Source of the DNA: Tessaracoccus flavescens
GTDB lineage: Bacteria > Actinomycetota > Actinomycetes > Propionibacteriales > Propionibacteriaceae
Assembly: GCA_020741375.1 (NCBI GenBank)
Contig: DYZF01000092.1
Location: 1-5,840 of the forward strand
Direction of reading: 5' to 3'
DNA: 5,840 nucleotides
The translations under genes were made by a program, and so were the position numbers. This document shows positions 5,211 to 5,840 of the stretch, in pieces (within the stretch, counting starts at the first letter, position 1; each line of letters begins with the position of its first letter). The notes beneath the pieces were generated by a model. The model ran no database searches. It had not been told where the DNA came from and worked only from the letters and a program-made list of their open reading frames with translations.

Positions 5211-5753
5211 ATGACCCGCGACCTGTGGACCATCGGCCACGGCACCTCCACGCAGGCCGACTTCCTTGCGACCCTTCACGCCGCCGACATCGACCTCATC
5301 GCCGACGTCCGCGCCCACCCCGGCTCCCGACGCAACCCGCAGTTCTCACGCGACACCATGCCCACCTGGCTCGTCGACGCCGGCATCGCCTACCGCCACC
5401 TCGAAGCCCTCGGCGGCCGACGACCCCGGAACCCCGACGTCGACCCCACCACCAACGGCGCCTGGCAGAACCAGAGCTTCCACAACTACGCCGACTACGC
5501 CCTCACCGACGACTTCACCACCGGCCTAGCCGAACTACGGAACCTCTCCGACGACCACCGCGTCGCCGTCATGTGCAGCGAGTCCGTGCCGTGGCGCTGC
5601 CATCGACTGCTGATTTCCAACGCCATCGTCGCCCGCGGCGACCGAGTCTGGCACCTGATCGGCGACGCCGACCCCAAGCCCCACGCCCTCGGCCAGTGGG
5701 GCGCGACCCCGGTCCTCCACAACGACGACACCATTACCTATCCAGCCTCCTAG
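5211..5753 (+). CDS. DUF488 domain protein
   Basis: 180 residues, within the normal range for the family. The hallmarks appear in order: TIGHG (7-11), LIADVRAHPGSRRNPQF (29-45), IAYRHLEALGGRRP (59-72), FHNYADY (90-96), VAVMCSESVPWRCHR (118-132) and the terminal TITYP (174-178). The two cysteines (C122, C130) and the CHR element are the most conserved part and suggest metal or redox chemistry, but the biochemical role of DUF488 is not established. No transmembrane segment or signal peptide is visible. ATG at 5211 is chosen for its GGGAGG site and because TIGH is reached by residue 7, as usual. Codon use is strongly C-ending, matching the MFS and dehydratase genes. The gene stands alone, divergent from the ThuA-like gene, and is followed 30 nt later by a large palindrome. 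Confidence 0.88.
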   Translation: MTRDLWTIGHGTSTQADFLATLHAADIDLIADVRAHPGSRRNPQFSRDTMPTWLVDAGIAYRHLEALGGRRPRNPDVDPTTNGAWQNQSFHNYADYALTDDFTTGLAELRNLSDDHRVAVMCSESVPWRCHRLLISNAIVARGDRVWHLIGDADPKPHALGQWGATPVLHNDDTITYPAS

Positions 5754-5783
5754 ACGAAGAGACCGACCTGCTGTAGTCAGCCC

Positions 5784-5822
5784 GTATGCAAAGTGCTACC
5801 CAGCAGGTAACATTTTGCATAC
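5784..5822. repeat. 39-nt AT-rich imperfect palindrome downstream of the DUF488 gene
   Basis: GTATGCAAA (5784-5792) is the exact reverse complement of TTTGCATAC (5814-5822). Inside, TACC (5797-5800) pairs with GGTA (5806-5809) around the loop CAGCA. The intervening GTGC/ACAT adds two pairs, one wobble and one mismatch. The stem is thus 17 positions long with 15 Watson-Crick pairs and a 5-nt loop. There is no T-tract after it, so it is not a standard terminator. It may be a non-canonical or bidirectional terminator, an operator for a gene beyond the window, or a recombination site. The following bases to 5840 hold no gene that I can see. Confidence 0.6.
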
Positions 5823-5840
5823 AACTAACTGATCTGGACA

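Noticed and set aside
1..5840. CRISPR arrays, tRNA or rRNA genes, insertion sequences, toxin-antitoxin pair
   Set aside because: I found no regularly spaced repeats, no tRNA T-loop and acceptor pairing, no transposase or integrase, and no antitoxin frame beside the Fic gene.

Overview
The window is high-GC DNA that reads like an actinomycete, most plausibly a member of the Propionibacteriales or Intrasporangiaceae (inference; the species cannot be named from the sequence). The evidence is strong G/C bias at third codon positions, TANNNT -10 elements placed for leaderless transcription, a pterin-dehydratase/glyoxalase fusion of a type I know from actinomycetes, and copies of a CTCCCTGAG...CGAAGGG palindromic intergenic repeat common in those groups.

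Layout. 3-644 (+): 3' part of a fused pterin-4a-carbinolamine dehydratase/VOC gene, cut by the window edge. 644-703: two stacked hairpins, one of them a textbook intrinsic terminator for the gene that follows on the minus strand. 753-1487 (-): an NYN-domain ribonuclease-like protein with lower GC than its surroundings. 1599-2777 (+): an MFS transporter divergent from the NYN gene. Both of these genes have a TANNNT box exactly 6 nt before the start codon and no Shine-Dalgarno. 2791-3990 (-): a Fic AMP-transferase-like protein with a C-terminal winged helix, convergent with the MFS gene across 13 nt. 4228-4887 (-): a ThuA-like protein. 4888-5210: a non-coding stretch with a perfect 16-nt dyad, two copies of a palindromic repeat, and an operator-like ACTACT/AGTAGT dyad. 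5211-5753 (+): a DUF488 protein with a strong Shine-Dalgarno. 5784-5822: a striking AT-rich imperfect palindrome with a 17-position stem.

How the genes work together. I see no multi-gene operon: the genes alternate in orientation and look like independent single-gene units. Nothing here amounts to a recognisable defence or biosynthetic system. The nuclease-like (NYN) and AMPylator-like (Fic) genes are both intact in their key motifs and could be stress- or phage-related, but their proximity alone does not show it. The least explained items are the 3'-terminal palindrome, the operator-like dyads ahead of the Fic, ThuA and DUF488 genes, and the variant inhibitory motif of the Fic protein.
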